A stretch of 64,000 bases of DNA from JAVVEW01 sp032251045 (GCA_032251045.1 JAVVEW010000001.1:58484-122483), one strand, 5' to 3'; shown: positions 42,360 through 52,350, numbered from the stretch's first letter. Program-made: numbers and translations. The notes: generated by a model from the sequence alone, not told the origin.

Positions 42360-43802
42360 ATGAATGATTTACTGCAACATGCCGAGCAAACCTTGCTGCT
42401 GCGCTCGGGTCTTAGCGCCCAGGATCTTGATAAAGTCATGGGCCGGATGCTGGGCCCTGCCATCGACGCCGCTGATATTTATCTGCAACACTGCCGTACC
42501 GAATCCTGGATTATGGAAAGCGGGCTGCTGAAACAAGCCAGTCATTCTATTGAGCAGGGCGCAGGCGTGCGCGTGATCAGCGGCGAAAAAACCGGCTTTG
42601 CCTACAGTGATACCCTGGAACTGCCTGCCTTGTTGACCGCCGCCGAACATGTCAGCGCCATCGCCCGGCAAGGTCAGAATGCGCTGAGTGCTAGCCAAAG
42701 CCAGCCAAATTATGTCAAGCGCTATCCGGCAGAAAATCCACTGACCGGTCTTGAAGATACCGAAAAAGTCGCTTTTCTGCATGAACTCGACCGCTACACC
42801 CGGACGCTGGATTCGCGCATTGAAGAAGTTATCGTACATCTGGCCGGTAATTACGAACACATCCTGGTGATGAATCCGGAGGCGGGATTAGTGGCTGATG
42901 TCCGGCCGTTAACGCGACTGAATGTGACTGTGATCATGGTCGAAAACGGTCGCCGTGAGCGCGCCAGCATGGGCGGGGGCGGGCGCTTTGATTTTCGTCG
43001 CTTCATCGACGGTAAGCTTGGTGAAGAATATGCCCGCGAAGCGGTGCGGCAAGCTTTGGTCAATCTGAAGGCTGAAGCCGCGCCGGCCGGAGTGATGACC
43101 GTGGTGTTAGGGCCGGGCTGGCCGGGAATTTTATTGCACGAAGCCATTGGCCATGGCCTGGAAGGCGATTTCAACCGCAAAGGCACCTCCGCGTTCAGCG
43201 GCAAAGTGGGCAGCCAAGTCGCATCACCGTTGTGCACGGTGGTCGATGACGGCACCCTGGCGGATCGACGTGGTTCATTGACCATCGACGATGAGGGCGT
43301 GCCCAGCCAATGCACGGTGTTGATCGAAAACGGCGTGCTGAAAGGTTACATGCAAGACCGGCTCAATGCCCGTTTGATGGGTGTCGCGCCCACCGGCAAT
43401 GGCCGCCGCGAATCCTACGCCCATCTGCCGATGCCGCGCATGACCAACACTTACATGCTGCCGGGCGAGCATGATCCTGGGGAAATCATCGCCTCGGTGC
43501 CCGATGGTTTGTATGCGAAAAATTTTGGCGGCGGTCAGGTGGACATCACCTCCGGCAAGTTCGTGTTTTCCGCCAGCGAAGCTTATCGCATTGAAAACGG
43601 CAAAATCACTTATCCGGTGAAAGGCGCGACCTTGATCGGTAATGGCCCGGATGTGCTGACCCGGGTGAGCATGGTCGGCAACGATCTGGAGCTGGATTCC
43701 GGCGTCGGCACCTGCGGCAAGGAGGGGCAAAGCGTGCCGGTGGGCGTGGGGCAGCCGACCTTGCGTATCGAGGGTTTGACCGTGGGAGGAACCGCGCAAT
43801 GA
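42360..43802 (+). CDS. tldD: Metalloprotease subunit TldD
   Basis: This 480-residue protein carries the zinc motif LLHEAIGHGLEGD (HExxxH) that makes TldD the catalytic partner of the TldD/TldE protease. TldD/E cuts unfolded peptides, matures microcin-type peptides and degrades the CcdA antitoxin. The N-terminal beta/alpha region and the C-terminal GSRxGNCGKEGQS-like end (GVGTCGKEGQSVPVGVGQ) are present. Its stop overlaps the start of pmbA, so the two subunits are cotranslated. Confidence 0.95.
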   Translation: MNDLLQHAEQTLLLRSGLSAQDLDKVMGRMLGPAIDAADIYLQHCRTESWIMESGLLKQASHSIEQGAGVRVISGEKTGFAYSDTLELPALLTAAEHVSAIARQGQNALSASQSQPNYVKRYPAENPLTGLEDTEKVAFLHELDRYTRTLDSRIEEVIVHLAGNYEHILVMNPEAGLVADVRPLTRLNVTVIMVENGRRERASMGGGGRFDFRRFIDGKLGEEYAREAVRQALVNLKAEAAPAGVMTVVLGPGWPGILLHEAIGHGLEGDFNRKGTSAFSGKVGSQVASPLCTVVDDGTLADRRGSLTIDDEGVPSQCTVLIENGVLKGYMQDRLNARLMGVAPTGNGRRESYAHLPMPRMTNTYMLPGEHDPGEIIASVPDGLYAKNFGGGQVDITSGKFVFSASEAYRIENGKITYPVKGATLIGNGPDVLTRVSMVGNDLELDSGVGTCGKEGQSVPVGVGQPTLRIEGLTVGGTAQ

Positions 43803-45148
43803 GCAGACAGCCATTAACCTTCGATCAAAACAAACTGACCGATCTTGAACAGACGGTACAAGAAACCCTGGCCAAGGCGCAAACACAAGGCGCGTCTGCC
43901 GTGGAAGTAGCGCTGGGCCTGAATCAGGGGTTGTCGGTCACCGCCCGTCTGGGTGAACTGGAAACGTTGGAACATCATCGCGACCAGGGCTTGAGCCTGA
44001 CGGTATATCTGGGCCAGCGCAAAGGCTCGGCCAGCACCAACGATCTGAATCCCGACTCGATTCAGGAAACCGTGACCAAAGCGATTAACTTTGCCCGTTT
44101 AGGTGGTGAGGATGAGGCGGCCGGCTTGCCGGAGAAGGACTGGTTGGCGACTTCGTTCCCCGATCTGGATCAGCATCATCCCTGGCCGATTGACGCCGAT
44201 CAAGCGCTGGCCATAGCGATTGAATGCGAACAGGCGGCGCGGGCAGTTTCATCTGAAATCAACAATTCCGAAGGCGCATCCGTGACCGCGCACGAGGGCG
44301 TCAGCGTATTTGCCAACAGTCTGGGTTTTTGTCACAGCCATCTGGCCACCCGTCACAGCTTGGGGTGTTCGGTGCTGGGCCGGCGCGGCGAGGAAATGCA
44401 GCGCGATTACTGGTATACGGTGGCGCGGGATGCAGGGCACTTGCAAGCCGCCGCCGAGGTTGGCCGCATCGCTGGCGAGCGCACGGTTAAGCGTTTGGGC
44501 GCACGCGGCCTGAGTACCCGGCAATGTCCGGTTTTACTGGCGCCGGAAATCGCCCGCAGTCTGTTAGGCTCGTTCGCAGGGGCGATCAGCGGTGGCAATC
44601 TGTATCGTAAATCGACCTTTTTGCTGGATGCCAAAGATACCCGGATATTTCCTGAGTTTATCCATATCCACGAACAACCGTTGCTGCCGGGCGCGTTGGC
44701 CAGCGCCAGTTATGACGCCGAAGGCGTGGCCACCCGGATTAAAGACCTGGTGAAAGACGGCGTGCTGCTGGATTATCTGCTCGATACCTATTCGGCGCGC
44801 AAGCTCGGTCTGGCCAGCACCGGCAATGCCGGTGGCGTGCATAACATGACCTTGGATGCGGGCAATCTGGATTTTAACGGTTTATTGAAACAAATGGACA
44901 CCGGCCTGTTGGTGACCGAACTGTTAGGGCAGGGCGTAAATCTGGTTACCGGTGATTATTCCCGGGGCGCGGCCGGGTTTTGGGTGGAACGGGGCGAAAT
45001 TCAATACCCGGTCGAAGAAATCACCATCGCCGGAAATCTGAAAGACATGTTCCAATCGATTGTTGCGGTGGGCAATGATGTTGACCGGCGCGGCAGTATT
45101 CATACCGGGTCGATTCTGTTGGCTAATCTGTCGGTGGCGGGATCGTAA
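43799..45148 (+). CDS. pmbA: Metalloprotease subunit PmbA (TldE)
   Basis: This 449-residue partner of TldD has no HExxxH motif, as expected of TldE. Recognisable are LGLNQGLSVTARLGELET, GSASTNDLNPDSI, the substrate-cavity segment LLGSFAGAISGGNLYRKSTF and the C-terminal GDYSRGAAGFWVERGEIQ. It overlaps tldD by four bases and is followed by a strong terminator. The adjacent tldD-pmbA layout is unusual for enterics, where the genes lie apart, and is common in other proteobacteria. Confidence 0.95.
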   Translation: MSRQPLTFDQNKLTDLEQTVQETLAKAQTQGASAVEVALGLNQGLSVTARLGELETLEHHRDQGLSLTVYLGQRKGSASTNDLNPDSIQETVTKAINFARLGGEDEAAGLPEKDWLATSFPDLDQHHPWPIDADQALAIAIECEQAARAVSSEINNSEGASVTAHEGVSVFANSLGFCHSHLATRHSLGCSVLGRRGEEMQRDYWYTVARDAGHLQAAAEVGRIAGERTVKRLGARGLSTRQCPVLLAPEIARSLLGSFAGAISGGNLYRKSTFLLDAKDTRIFPEFIHIHEQPLLPGALASASYDAEGVATRIKDLVKDGVLLDYLLDTYSARKLGLASTGNAGGVHNMTLDAGNLDFNGLLKQMDTGLLVTELLGQGVNLVTGDYSRGAAGFWVERGEIQYPVEEITIAGNLKDMFQSIVAVGNDVDRRGSIHTGSILLANLSVAGS

Positions 45149-45166
45149 GGTCGCAATGATGAGCCA

Positions 45167-45197
45167 GGTCGCGGCTAATGCTTGCCGCGACCGTTTT
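45167..45197 (+). terminator. Rho-independent terminator after pmbA
   Basis: A perfect 9-base stem GGTCGCGGC / GCCGCGACC (45167-45175 and 45184-45192) with loop TAATGCTT is followed by GTTTT. It separates pmbA from the convergent rmuC. Confidence 0.78.
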
Positions 45198-45202
45198 CGG
45201 CA

Positions 45203-46888
45203 TTAATCAGGCGGTAAATCACTGCTTGGGTCGGTGGTGATGAAATCAATTTCCAGCGCTGCTTTGTCAGTGAAATAATCGGGCAGCTCGGCCTTGATGG
45301 CGGGTGCCAGATTTTTGAAATCACCGACTTGCTTGACCAGATTGCCTTTACCGCTGAGCAGCTGGTTTTCCGCTTTTTCATAAGCCTCATTGGCTTTATC
45401 CAGTCCCTTCTTGATGCTCTCGAAACTGGCCAGAAATGTATTGAGTTTCTTGAAGACTTTTTCCGCCTTGTCGGCCAGTTCGGCGGTGTGTTTGTTTTGT
45501 TCTTCATAACGCCAGAGTTGGCGCACGATGTTCAGACTGGTCAGTAAGGTGGTGGGTGTGGCGACCAGGACATGGCTTTCCAGAGCGGACTCGAACAACG
45601 TTTCATCCGCTTTGAACGCTTCGACAAACGCGGACTCGATGGGAATGAACATGAACACCATGTCCGGTGAGTTCAGTCCGGGTAATTGAAAATACTCACG
45701 GCCGGCTAGTGTCTTGATATGCTGGGTGATGGCTTTGACATGCTCTTTCAGTGCGCTGGCGCGTTCGTTGTCATCTTCGGCATTGACATAGCGGGTGTAG
45801 GCATTCAGTGAAACTTTGGCATCGATAATCAAATGCTTGCCATGCGGCAGGTAAACCACCGCATCCGGGCGCTGGCGGCCTGTTTCAGTGTTGATGCTGA
45901 CCTCACGTTGATAATCCTGACCTTGTCGCAAGCCGGAACGATCCAGCACATTTTCCAGCACCAATTCCCCCCAGTTGCCTTGCAGTTTTTTCTGGCCTTT
46001 GAGCGCGGTGGATAATTCGTGGGCTTCGGTGGTAATTTGTTGGTTCAAGGTTTTCAGGGTTTCCAGCTCTTTGCGCAATTCACCTTGCTGGTGGGTTTCC
46101 CGATGATGGATGTCATGCACTTCTTTTTTGAACTGATCCAGCGTCTGCTGAAACGGCGCTAACACCGAACTCAGGCTGCCCTGACTGGTTTGTTGCAGCA
46201 TTTTTGCCTTGGCGTCGAGAATATCGTTGGCCAGCAGTTTGAATTGCTCGCTAAGACTGGCCTTTTGTTGCTCGAAATTAGCCAGTTCGCGGGCATGGCT
46301 GTCTTCGCGTTCGGTGTATTCGGTGCGGAGGCGGGTGTGTTCTTGGGTTAGCTCAGTCAAACGCTGTTGCAGGCTGTCTTGCTTGGCCAGGGCCTCGGAT
46401 AATTGCTTTTGCAGACTCTGGCAGTGTTGTTCGGTCTGTTCCGCCATGACTTCCAGTGCTCGGGATTTCTGCCCTTCCTGAGCCAGGTTGTCTTTCAGCG
46501 TATCGGTGTGTTGGCGTGCTAGCTCCAGTTGTTGTTCGGTGTGTTCAAGGCGTTGTTGCGCTTCGGCCATCTGTTTGGTCACCGCCTCTAGGGTGGCCTG
46601 GGCGCGATGCAGTTGCCGGGCGTCGTGTTCGGCTTGCGCCAGGCGTTGTTGTAGCTCGTGCTGTTGTTCTTGTTGATGGGCCAGTTGCTGTGTCAGGCTG
46701 TTTTCTTGCAGCGCCAGTTGCTGCTGTTCACTTTGTAATTGTGTGAATCTGGCATGGGCCTCGGCCAGCGCATGTTGGTGACTATGCGTTTGATCGGCGC
46801 TGCGGCGCAGTAGCCAAAATACCAGTATTAACAAGATGCACAGCATCGCCAGCATGATCGGCGTGCTTGGGTCGGTCAGCCAAGGCAT
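45203..46888 (-). CDS. rmuC: DNA recombination protein RmuC
   Basis: This 561-residue protein has an N-terminal membrane helix (IMLAMLCILLILVFWLL), a long Gln-rich coiled coil over about residues 35-235 and the RmuC nuclease-like domain (LVLENVLDRSGLRQGQDY, RPDAVVYLPHGKHLIIDAKV, with D/E-x-K typical of PD-(D/E)XK folds). RmuC limits inversions between short repeats. An AAGGAAC ribosome site supports the start. It is monocistronic on the minus strand. Confidence 0.92.
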   Translation of the reverse strand: MPWLTDPSTPIMLAMLCILLILVFWLLRRSADQTHSHQHALAEAHARFTQLQSEQQQLALQENSLTQQLAHQQEQQHELQQRLAQAEHDARQLHRAQATLEAVTKQMAEAQQRLEHTEQQLELARQHTDTLKDNLAQEGQKSRALEVMAEQTEQHCQSLQKQLSEALAKQDSLQQRLTELTQEHTRLRTEYTEREDSHARELANFEQQKASLSEQFKLLANDILDAKAKMLQQTSQGSLSSVLAPFQQTLDQFKKEVHDIHHRETHQQGELRKELETLKTLNQQITTEAHELSTALKGQKKLQGNWGELVLENVLDRSGLRQGQDYQREVSINTETGRQRPDAVVYLPHGKHLIIDAKVSLNAYTRYVNAEDDNERASALKEHVKAITQHIKTLAGREYFQLPGLNSPDMVFMFIPIESAFVEAFKADETLFESALESHVLVATPTTLLTSLNIVRQLWRYEEQNKHTAELADKAEKVFKKLNTFLASFESIKKGLDKANEAYEKAENQLLSGKGNLVKQVGDFKNLAPAIKAELPDYFTDKAALEIDFITTDPSSDLPPD

Positions 46889-47269
46889 GACAAGTTCCTT
46901 TGTGAATGAGAGGTTAGATCCAGCCGTCGAATGTCAACACCGAGAAAGTGGGCGAGGTGTCTTGGGTAACATTGCTTAAGTTAAACGGGTTGTGGTCTGA
47001 GGAGTAAGAAAATTGGGTGTCATAAACAGTCTCACAATCAAAATGGCCAGGTTGAAGCATTTCTCCTGAAGGTACGGCCATGGTCATCGCATTTTAATAA
47101 TCCTTTTATGCACATGGGCATCCAGGATGCCGTAGTTCAGCGGCAAAATACAGGACTTCAAAGCTTAGCTCTTTTTTGTTTGGCTGTCTTACCTTCAGGT
47201 TGGGCAGATGCCGATGGTCATGGTTGGCAAGGTCGGTAATAATGATGGCTTTTGCATCAAGACTTGGCC
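46889..47269. other. Gene-free stretch between rmuC and the glycosyltransferase
   Basis: No frame with family-like sequence was recognised. A minus frame (47348-47106) runs out of the glycosyltransferase region and shows no domain. No repeat copy was seen. Confidence 0.4.
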
Positions 47270-48085
47270 ATGCGTTTATCGATTTCTCTGGTAGTGTTTC
47301 AGTCCGATCCGGTTTTACTGGCAAAGACCTTAAGTTCGTTGGCGGCATCGGTCGATGCCGCGCAGGCAGAAGGTGTTTTGTCGGATGTGGTCTTGTTTAT
47401 GATCGATAATGCCGGTGGGATGGAGGCACAGGCTATGCGGTCGTTGTTACAACAACACTGGCCGTATGCAGTGGAGTTGATGATCGCGCCGGGTAATCTG
47501 GGGTTTGGTCGTGGCCATAATCAGCTGCCGGCGTCGGCTTTGGGTGATTATCATCTGGTGATCAATCCGGATGTCAATGTCCAGCGTGATGCGCTAAGCG
47601 CAGCGCTGGCCTATCTCTACAGCGCGCCGGGAGTCGGCTTGCTAACGCCCTTGTGTTATCGGCCCGAGGGCGGGCGCGAGTATTTGGTGAAACGTTATCC
47701 ATCACTATGGGTTTTGCTGTTACGCGGCTTCGCCCCGGCCTGGTTAAAGCGGCGTTGCCAGGCTACATTGGCCGATTATGAATGTCGTGCTGATGCGGAA
47801 TCGGTGGCGCATCAGCAGGTGGAGATTGCCAGCGGCTGTTTTATGTTATTACGCTGCGCAGCCTGGCAGTCGGTTAACGGGTTTGCTCCGGATTATTTCA
47901 TGTATTTCGAGGATTTTGATTTGTCGCTCAGGCTGCGCCAAGCCGGGTGGCGCATCGCCTTTGTGCCTAAGGTGCGGATTCAGCACCACGGCGGACATGC
48001 AGCACGCAAAGGCTTGCGACATATCCGTTATTTTGCTGTGTCCGCTATCCGCTTTTTCAATCGCCACGGCTGGCGGTTGTGCTGA
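47270..48085 (+). CDS. Glycosyltransferase family 2 (rhamnosyltransferase-like)
   Basis: This 271-residue GT2 protein has LSISLVVFQSDPVLLAKTL at the N-terminus, NLGFGRGHNQLP in the nucleotide-sugar region, the DxD-like segment LVINPDVNVQRD, and the acceptor-side acid motif YFMYFEDFDLSLRLRQAGW. No membrane helix is present; it would act at the inner face of the inner membrane. It resembles O-antigen rhamnosyltransferases (WbbL type), but the sugar is not certain. It stands alone, without other polysaccharide genes. The start six codons into a longer frame matches the family. Confidence 0.85.
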   Translation: MRLSISLVVFQSDPVLLAKTLSSLAASVDAAQAEGVLSDVVLFMIDNAGGMEAQAMRSLLQQHWPYAVELMIAPGNLGFGRGHNQLPASALGDYHLVINPDVNVQRDALSAALAYLYSAPGVGLLTPLCYRPEGGREYLVKRYPSLWVLLLRGFAPAWLKRRCQATLADYECRADAESVAHQQVEIASGCFMLLRCAAWQSVNGFAPDYFMYFEDFDLSLRLRQAGWRIAFVPKVRIQHHGGHAARKGLRHIRYFAVSAIRFFNRHGWRLC

Positions 48086-48099
48086 TGTGGCAGGCGGCG

Positions 48100-49269
48100 T
48101 TATGGCGTTAAGTCTGCCTGCAAGTCGCCTAACGCTTCCAGGCCAACGGACAGGCGCAACAAGTTGTCTTTAATCCCTGCCTTGGCGCGGGCTTCCGGCG
48201 ACAAACGGCCATGCGTGGTGCTGGCCGGATGGGTGATGGTGGTTTTGACATCGCCCAGATTGGCGGTGATGGAAATCAGCCGGGTTTGATCGATCAGACG
48301 CCAGGCTTCGGTCTGGCCGCCTTTGATCTCGAAGCTGACAATGCCGCCAAAGCCGGTTTGCTGGCGTTTGGCCAGTTCGTGCTGGGGATGGCTGGTCAGG
48401 CCTGGGTAATGCACCCGGTCAACGAAATCCTGTCCGGCCAGCCATAAGGCCAGCGCCAGCGCGTTGTCGCAATGCGCCCGCATACGCAAGCTCAATGTTT
48501 CCAGGCCGGATAAAAACGTCCAGGCGTTGAACGGACTCAACGATGCGCCGCCGGTGCGCAGAAACGGGTAAATGGATTTTTCGATGATTTCATCCGATGC
48601 AACCACCGCGCCGCCAACGCAACGGCCATGGCCGTCCAGGTATTTGGTGGCTGAATGCACCACAATATCGGCGCCCAGGGCCAGAGGTTTTTGCAGGGCC
48701 GGGGTGCAGAAGCAGTTATCGACCACCAATAGGCAATCGTGTTGGTGAGCAATATCGGCAAGCGCGGTGATGTCGGCGATTTCAGTCAACGGATTGGATG
48801 GCGTTTCCAGAAACAGCAGACGGGTGTTGTCCTGAATGGCGGCGCGCCAGGCATCGGTATCGGTGAGATCGACAAAGGTGTGGTCAACGCCGAATTGGCC
48901 GAAGTATTTCTCGAACAGAATCACCGTGTTGCCGAATACGCCACGGGAAATCACCACATGGTCGCCGGCTTTCAACAGGCCCATGCCCACGGCCATGATC
49001 GCCGCCATGCCGGAGGCAAATGCCAGGCAGCGCTGGCCTTGTTCCAGCAGTGCCAGACGGTTCTGGAACGCGGTTACCGTGGGGTTGGTGAAGCGTGAAT
49101 AAATATTGCCGGGTGCCTCGCCGCGAAAGCGTGCGGCGGCTTCCGCCGCACTGGCGAAGACATAGCTGGAAGTGGTGAAAATCGCTTGGCTGTGTTCGCA
49201 TTCTTGGGTGCGTTGTTGGCCGCCGCGTATCGCCAAAGTAGCCGGTTGCCAGTGAGAATCGCTTGTCAT
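48100..49269 (-). CDS. metZ: O-succinylhomoserine sulfhydrylase MetZ
   Basis: This 389-residue Cys/Met-metabolism PLP enzyme has the PLP lysine in VVHSATKYLDGHGRCVGG, the phosphate-binding region ASGMAAIMAVGMG and the substrate-side YSRFTNPTVTAFQNRL. MetZ makes homocysteine from O-succinylhomoserine and sulfide, the direct-sulfhydrylation route to methionine. It closes the minus-strand run that starts with trpF; purF-metZ adjacency is known from Pseudomonas. The start MTSDSHWQP was chosen; the longer frame enters purF. Confidence 0.93.
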   Translation of the reverse strand: MTSDSHWQPATLAIRGGQQRTQECEHSQAIFTTSSYVFASAAEAAARFRGEAPGNIYSRFTNPTVTAFQNRLALLEQGQRCLAFASGMAAIMAVGMGLLKAGDHVVISRGVFGNTVILFEKYFGQFGVDHTFVDLTDTDAWRAAIQDNTRLLFLETPSNPLTEIADITALADIAHQHDCLLVVDNCFCTPALQKPLALGADIVVHSATKYLDGHGRCVGGAVVASDEIIEKSIYPFLRTGGASLSPFNAWTFLSGLETLSLRMRAHCDNALALALWLAGQDFVDRVHYPGLTSHPQHELAKRQQTGFGGIVSFEIKGGQTEAWRLIDQTRLISITANLGDVKTTITHPASTTHGRLSPEARAKAGIKDNLLRLSVGLEALGDLQADLTP

Positions 49270-49291
49270 AAAGGTACCAGAGTTAAATACG

Positions 49292-50800
49292 TCAGTCAGT
49301 GCTGCTGAGTTCATCGAGCACCGTACCGGAGCTCGATTCGCTGCGGGTGCTGTCATTGCGTTGCGCGTGCAGTCTGTCCAGATAAGCATCATCGACATCG
49401 CCGGTCACATAGTGTTTGCTGAAACAGGCGGTATCGAATTCCTGTATATCTGGATTGCCTTTGCGCACGGCTTCAATCAAATCAGCCAGGTCTTGATAAA
49501 TCAGCCGATCAGCGCCAATGGCGACACGGACTTCTTCTTCGCTGCGGCCATGGGCGATTAACTCTTCGGCTGACGGCATGTCGATGCCATAGACGTTGGG
49601 ATAGCGCACCGGTGGCGCGGCGGAGGCAAAATAAACCTTGCGTGCCCCGGCGTCGCGCGCCATTTGAATGATTTGTTCGGAGGTGGTGCCGCGCACGATG
49701 GAATCATCGACCAGCAACACATTCTTACCATCGAACTCCAGATGAATGGGATTGAGTTTATAACGCACCGAGCGCTTGCGGGTGTGTTGGCCAGGCATGA
49801 TGAACGTGCGACCGATATAGCGGTTTTTGATAAAGCCTTCGCGGTATTTTACGCCCAGTTGATTGGCCAATTGCAGTGCGGCAGTGCGACTGGTATCGGG
49901 AATGGGAATCACCACGTCGATATCATGATCGGGCCAGGTGCGTTGGAGTTTCGCTGCCAGTTTTTCGCCCATGCGCAGCCGCGCCTTGTACACCAGAATG
50001 TCGTCGATAATCGAATCAGGCCGGGCGAAATAGACATGTTCAAAAATACACGGGCAATGCCTGGGGTTTTGCGAGCATTGGCGGGTGTGCAGTGTGCCGG
50101 ATTCTTCGATAAACACGGCCTCACCCGGTTCGATGTCGCGAATCAGTTCAAAGCCTTGCACATCCAGTGCCACGCTTTCCGAGGCCAGCATGTATTCGGT
50201 TCCGGTTTCACTTTCCCGGCTGCCGTAAACGATAGGCCGAATACCGTTAGGGTCGCGAAATCCCAGTATGCCGAAGCCGGCGATCATGATGACCACGGCG
50301 TAAGCGCCCCGGCAGCGTTGATGCACGCGCTCGACGGCGGCAAACACATCCTCCACGGTCAGGCGCAGTTTACCCAGTTCCTGTAGTTCATGAGCAAATA
50401 CATTGAGCAGCACTTCCGAATCGGAATCGGTGTTGATATGGCGTTGATCTTCCAGGAACAATTCTTTTTTGAGTTGCTCGGTGTTGGTCAGATTGCCATT
50501 GTGCGCCAAGGTCAGGCCAAAAGGGGAGTTGACATAAAATGGCTGTGCTTCGGTTGAGCTGAAGCAGCCGGCGGTGGGATAGCGGACATGACCGATGCCC
50601 ATGTTGCCTTTCAGTTTCAGCATTTGTTGCTGGTCAAATACGTCTCGCACCAGGCCGTTGTCCTTGCGCAAATGTAAGCGGCCTTGTGCGCAGGTGGCGA
50701 TACCGGCAGCATCCTGGCCACGGTGTTGTAAAACGGTTAACGCATCATACAGCGCCTGATTGGCCGGCGATTGGCCAACGATTCCAGCAATTCCACACAT
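49292..50800 (-). CDS. purF: Amidophosphoribosyltransferase PurF
   Basis: This 502-residue enzyme begins MCGIAGIVG, so the catalytic Cys2 is exposed after Met removal. The glutaminase domain is followed by a type I PRTase domain with the PRPP motif VLLVDDSIVRGTTS. It commits PRPP to purine synthesis. It lies ten bases after cvpA, matching the classic cvpA-purF operon. PurR sites were not recognised. The sequence is complete. Confidence 0.96.
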   Translation of the reverse strand: MCGIAGIVGQSPANQALYDALTVLQHRGQDAAGIATCAQGRLHLRKDNGLVRDVFDQQQMLKLKGNMGIGHVRYPTAGCFSSTEAQPFYVNSPFGLTLAHNGNLTNTEQLKKELFLEDQRHINTDSDSEVLLNVFAHELQELGKLRLTVEDVFAAVERVHQRCRGAYAVVIMIAGFGILGFRDPNGIRPIVYGSRESETGTEYMLASESVALDVQGFELIRDIEPGEAVFIEESGTLHTRQCSQNPRHCPCIFEHVYFARPDSIIDDILVYKARLRMGEKLAAKLQRTWPDHDIDVVIPIPDTSRTAALQLANQLGVKYREGFIKNRYIGRTFIMPGQHTRKRSVRYKLNPIHLEFDGKNVLLVDDSIVRGTTSEQIIQMARDAGARKVYFASAAPPVRYPNVYGIDMPSAEELIAHGRSEEEVRVAIGADRLIYQDLADLIEAVRKGNPDIQEFDTACFSKHYVTGDVDDAYLDRLHAQRNDSTRSESSSGTVLDELSSTD

Positions 50801-50810
50801 ACTTTTTTAA

Positions 50811-51314
50811 CTAGACAGAGCGATAGTCAATGGTGCCAGCCAAGCCGCTTGGGATGTGCTGCTTGAGCCAGGTTGCCAAAGACTGAAACGGCGGAATCAA
50901 AGTCGATTCACGCCACCAGGGGTCTTCCGGCAGCGGCGTAAGCCCGGCCAGAAGAATGATCAAGGCGACGACCACTGCGCCGCGAACGACGCCAAACACC
51001 ATGCCTAGCAGTCGATCCAGGCCGGAAAGCCCGGTTTTTTTGATTAACTCACCGAGCAGAAAGCTGATAATGGCGCCGATGATCAGTGTCACCACAAACA
51101 ATAATCCAAACGCCAGTGCGATGCGCAGTGACGGTTGCGCGACCACCGAGGTCAGCAGTGCCGACAGCTCCCTGCTGAAGGTCAGGCCAATCCAGGTGGC
51201 CGCGATCCAGATAACCAGCGCGAACGCTTCACGCAGAAAACCACGCAGAAAACCGATGATCAGGGAAATGCCGATCAGACTAACAATTGCGTAATCTACC
51301 CAAATCATCATCAA
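50811..51314 (-). CDS. cvpA: CvpA family membrane protein
   Basis: This 167-residue protein has four predicted membrane helices (IVSLIGISLIIGFLRGFL, LVIWIAATWIGLTF, LAFGLLFVVTLIIGAIIS, GVVRGAVVVALIILLAGL). CvpA is linked to colicin V production and to envelope maintenance; its biochemical role is unknown. It overlaps dedD by four bases and precedes purF, as in enterics. Confidence 0.93.
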   Translation of the reverse strand: MMMIWVDYAIVSLIGISLIIGFLRGFLREAFALVIWIAATWIGLTFSRELSALLTSVVAQPSLRIALAFGLLFVVTLIIGAIISFLLGELIKKTGLSGLDRLLGMVFGVVRGAVVVALIILLAGLTPLPEDPWWRESTLIPPFQSLATWLKQHIPSGLAGTIDYRSV

Positions 51315-52342
51315 TCCGAGACTAAAAAGCCTTTCAGTTGGGTTTGTTGTTCAATTTTTTGCAGTGCGGCGCGGGCGCGATCTTTATCCAGCTCCGGGCC
51401 GACGCGCAGCCGGTATAGGCGTCCACCATCCTGGTTTATGGGGTCCAGTTGGGCGGGAAAGCCCAGTTGGCGCAGCTGTTGTTGCAGTTTCAGAGCGCTG
51501 TCCTGATTACTGAAACTGCCCAGTTGCAAGTACCAGCGCACTAAATTGCCGGGGGGGTCGGTCGCATCAGTGCTGCCTTGAGGGGCGGGTGACGCAGTTT
51601 TTGCGCTGCCCGCGACACGCCTCACCAAACTGTTGGTTCTGGCTAAACGGTCGATTTCGGTTTTCAGTTGTTGCGCTTGCGTGGCGCTGGGAATGGGGCT
51701 GATCTTAACCCGAAACACTTTGCCGCTGGGTTGGGTGACGGCACTGTATCCGGCCTGTTTGAGTTTGTTGACCAGGCGCTCGGCATAGTTGCGATCGGTA
51801 AAACTGGCCACTTGTAACAACCAATGTTCTTGCAGGTGGTTTCCTTTGAGGGCAGGTTTTTGACTCGATCCGGTGTTGCCAGCGCTGCTGGTGGTGGATT
51901 TGCTTATAGCCTGTGGCGGCGGCGGCGGCGGCGCGAGGCCGGTGATTTTGCTGTCGGTATCGGTGCTGGGCGTCACTTTGGCCGGTGACGTGTCGGAGGC
52001 TGTGGTCGCGGCAGGCGTGAAATCAGGTGGCTCTGCCTGACGCTCTTCTGTGCTCAATTCACTGACGCTGGTTTCACTGCTGTCAAGTTCGTCGATAGCT
52101 GCCTGGTTTGCCAGGTGTTGTTCATAAGGTGTCGGCAACGTGGATTGCGAGACAGGCACTGGCTGGCCATTGCCTTCCGTAGGGTCATGCAGTAATGTGA
52201 CCGGCGGCTCAGGAATGCTCAGTTCTTTCAGTTGCGGGACTTCAGGTTCAGCGGGCTCGTCAAACAACATCGGGACAAAAATCGCAGCAAGTGCGGTAAT
52301 CACTGCCGCGCCGATCAGTTTTTGTTTCAGTTCTTGATCCAT
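51311..52342 (-). CDS. dedD: SPOR-domain protein (DedD-like) with two SPOR repeats
   Basis: This 343-residue protein has an N-terminal cytoplasmic stub and one membrane helix (LIGAAVITALAAIFVPML), a Pro/Ser/Thr-rich periplasmic linker including PPPPPP, and two SPOR domains: HWLLQVASFTDRNYAERLVN near residue 168 and VRWYLQLGSFSNQDSALKLQ near residue 268. SPOR domains bind denuded glycan strands at the septum. Enteric DedD has a single SPOR domain, so the duplication is unusual. It sits between folC and cvpA, the DedD position. Confidence 0.88.
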   Translation of the reverse strand: MDQELKQKLIGAAVITALAAIFVPMLFDEPAEPEVPQLKELSIPEPPVTLLHDPTEGNGQPVPVSQSTLPTPYEQHLANQAAIDELDSSETSVSELSTEERQAEPPDFTPAATTASDTSPAKVTPSTDTDSKITGLAPPPPPPQAISKSTTSSAGNTGSSQKPALKGNHLQEHWLLQVASFTDRNYAERLVNKLKQAGYSAVTQPSGKVFRVKISPIPSATQAQQLKTEIDRLARTNSLVRRVAGSAKTASPAPQGSTDATDPPGNLVRWYLQLGSFSNQDSALKLQQQLRQLGFPAQLDPINQDGGRLYRLRVGPELDKDRARAALQKIEQQTQLKGFLVSD

Positions 52343-52350
52343 GACGTGCC

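Noticed and set aside
49664..50386. Plus-strand frame of 240 codons inside purF
   Set aside because: purF is fully supported and the antisense frame has no domain or ribosome site.
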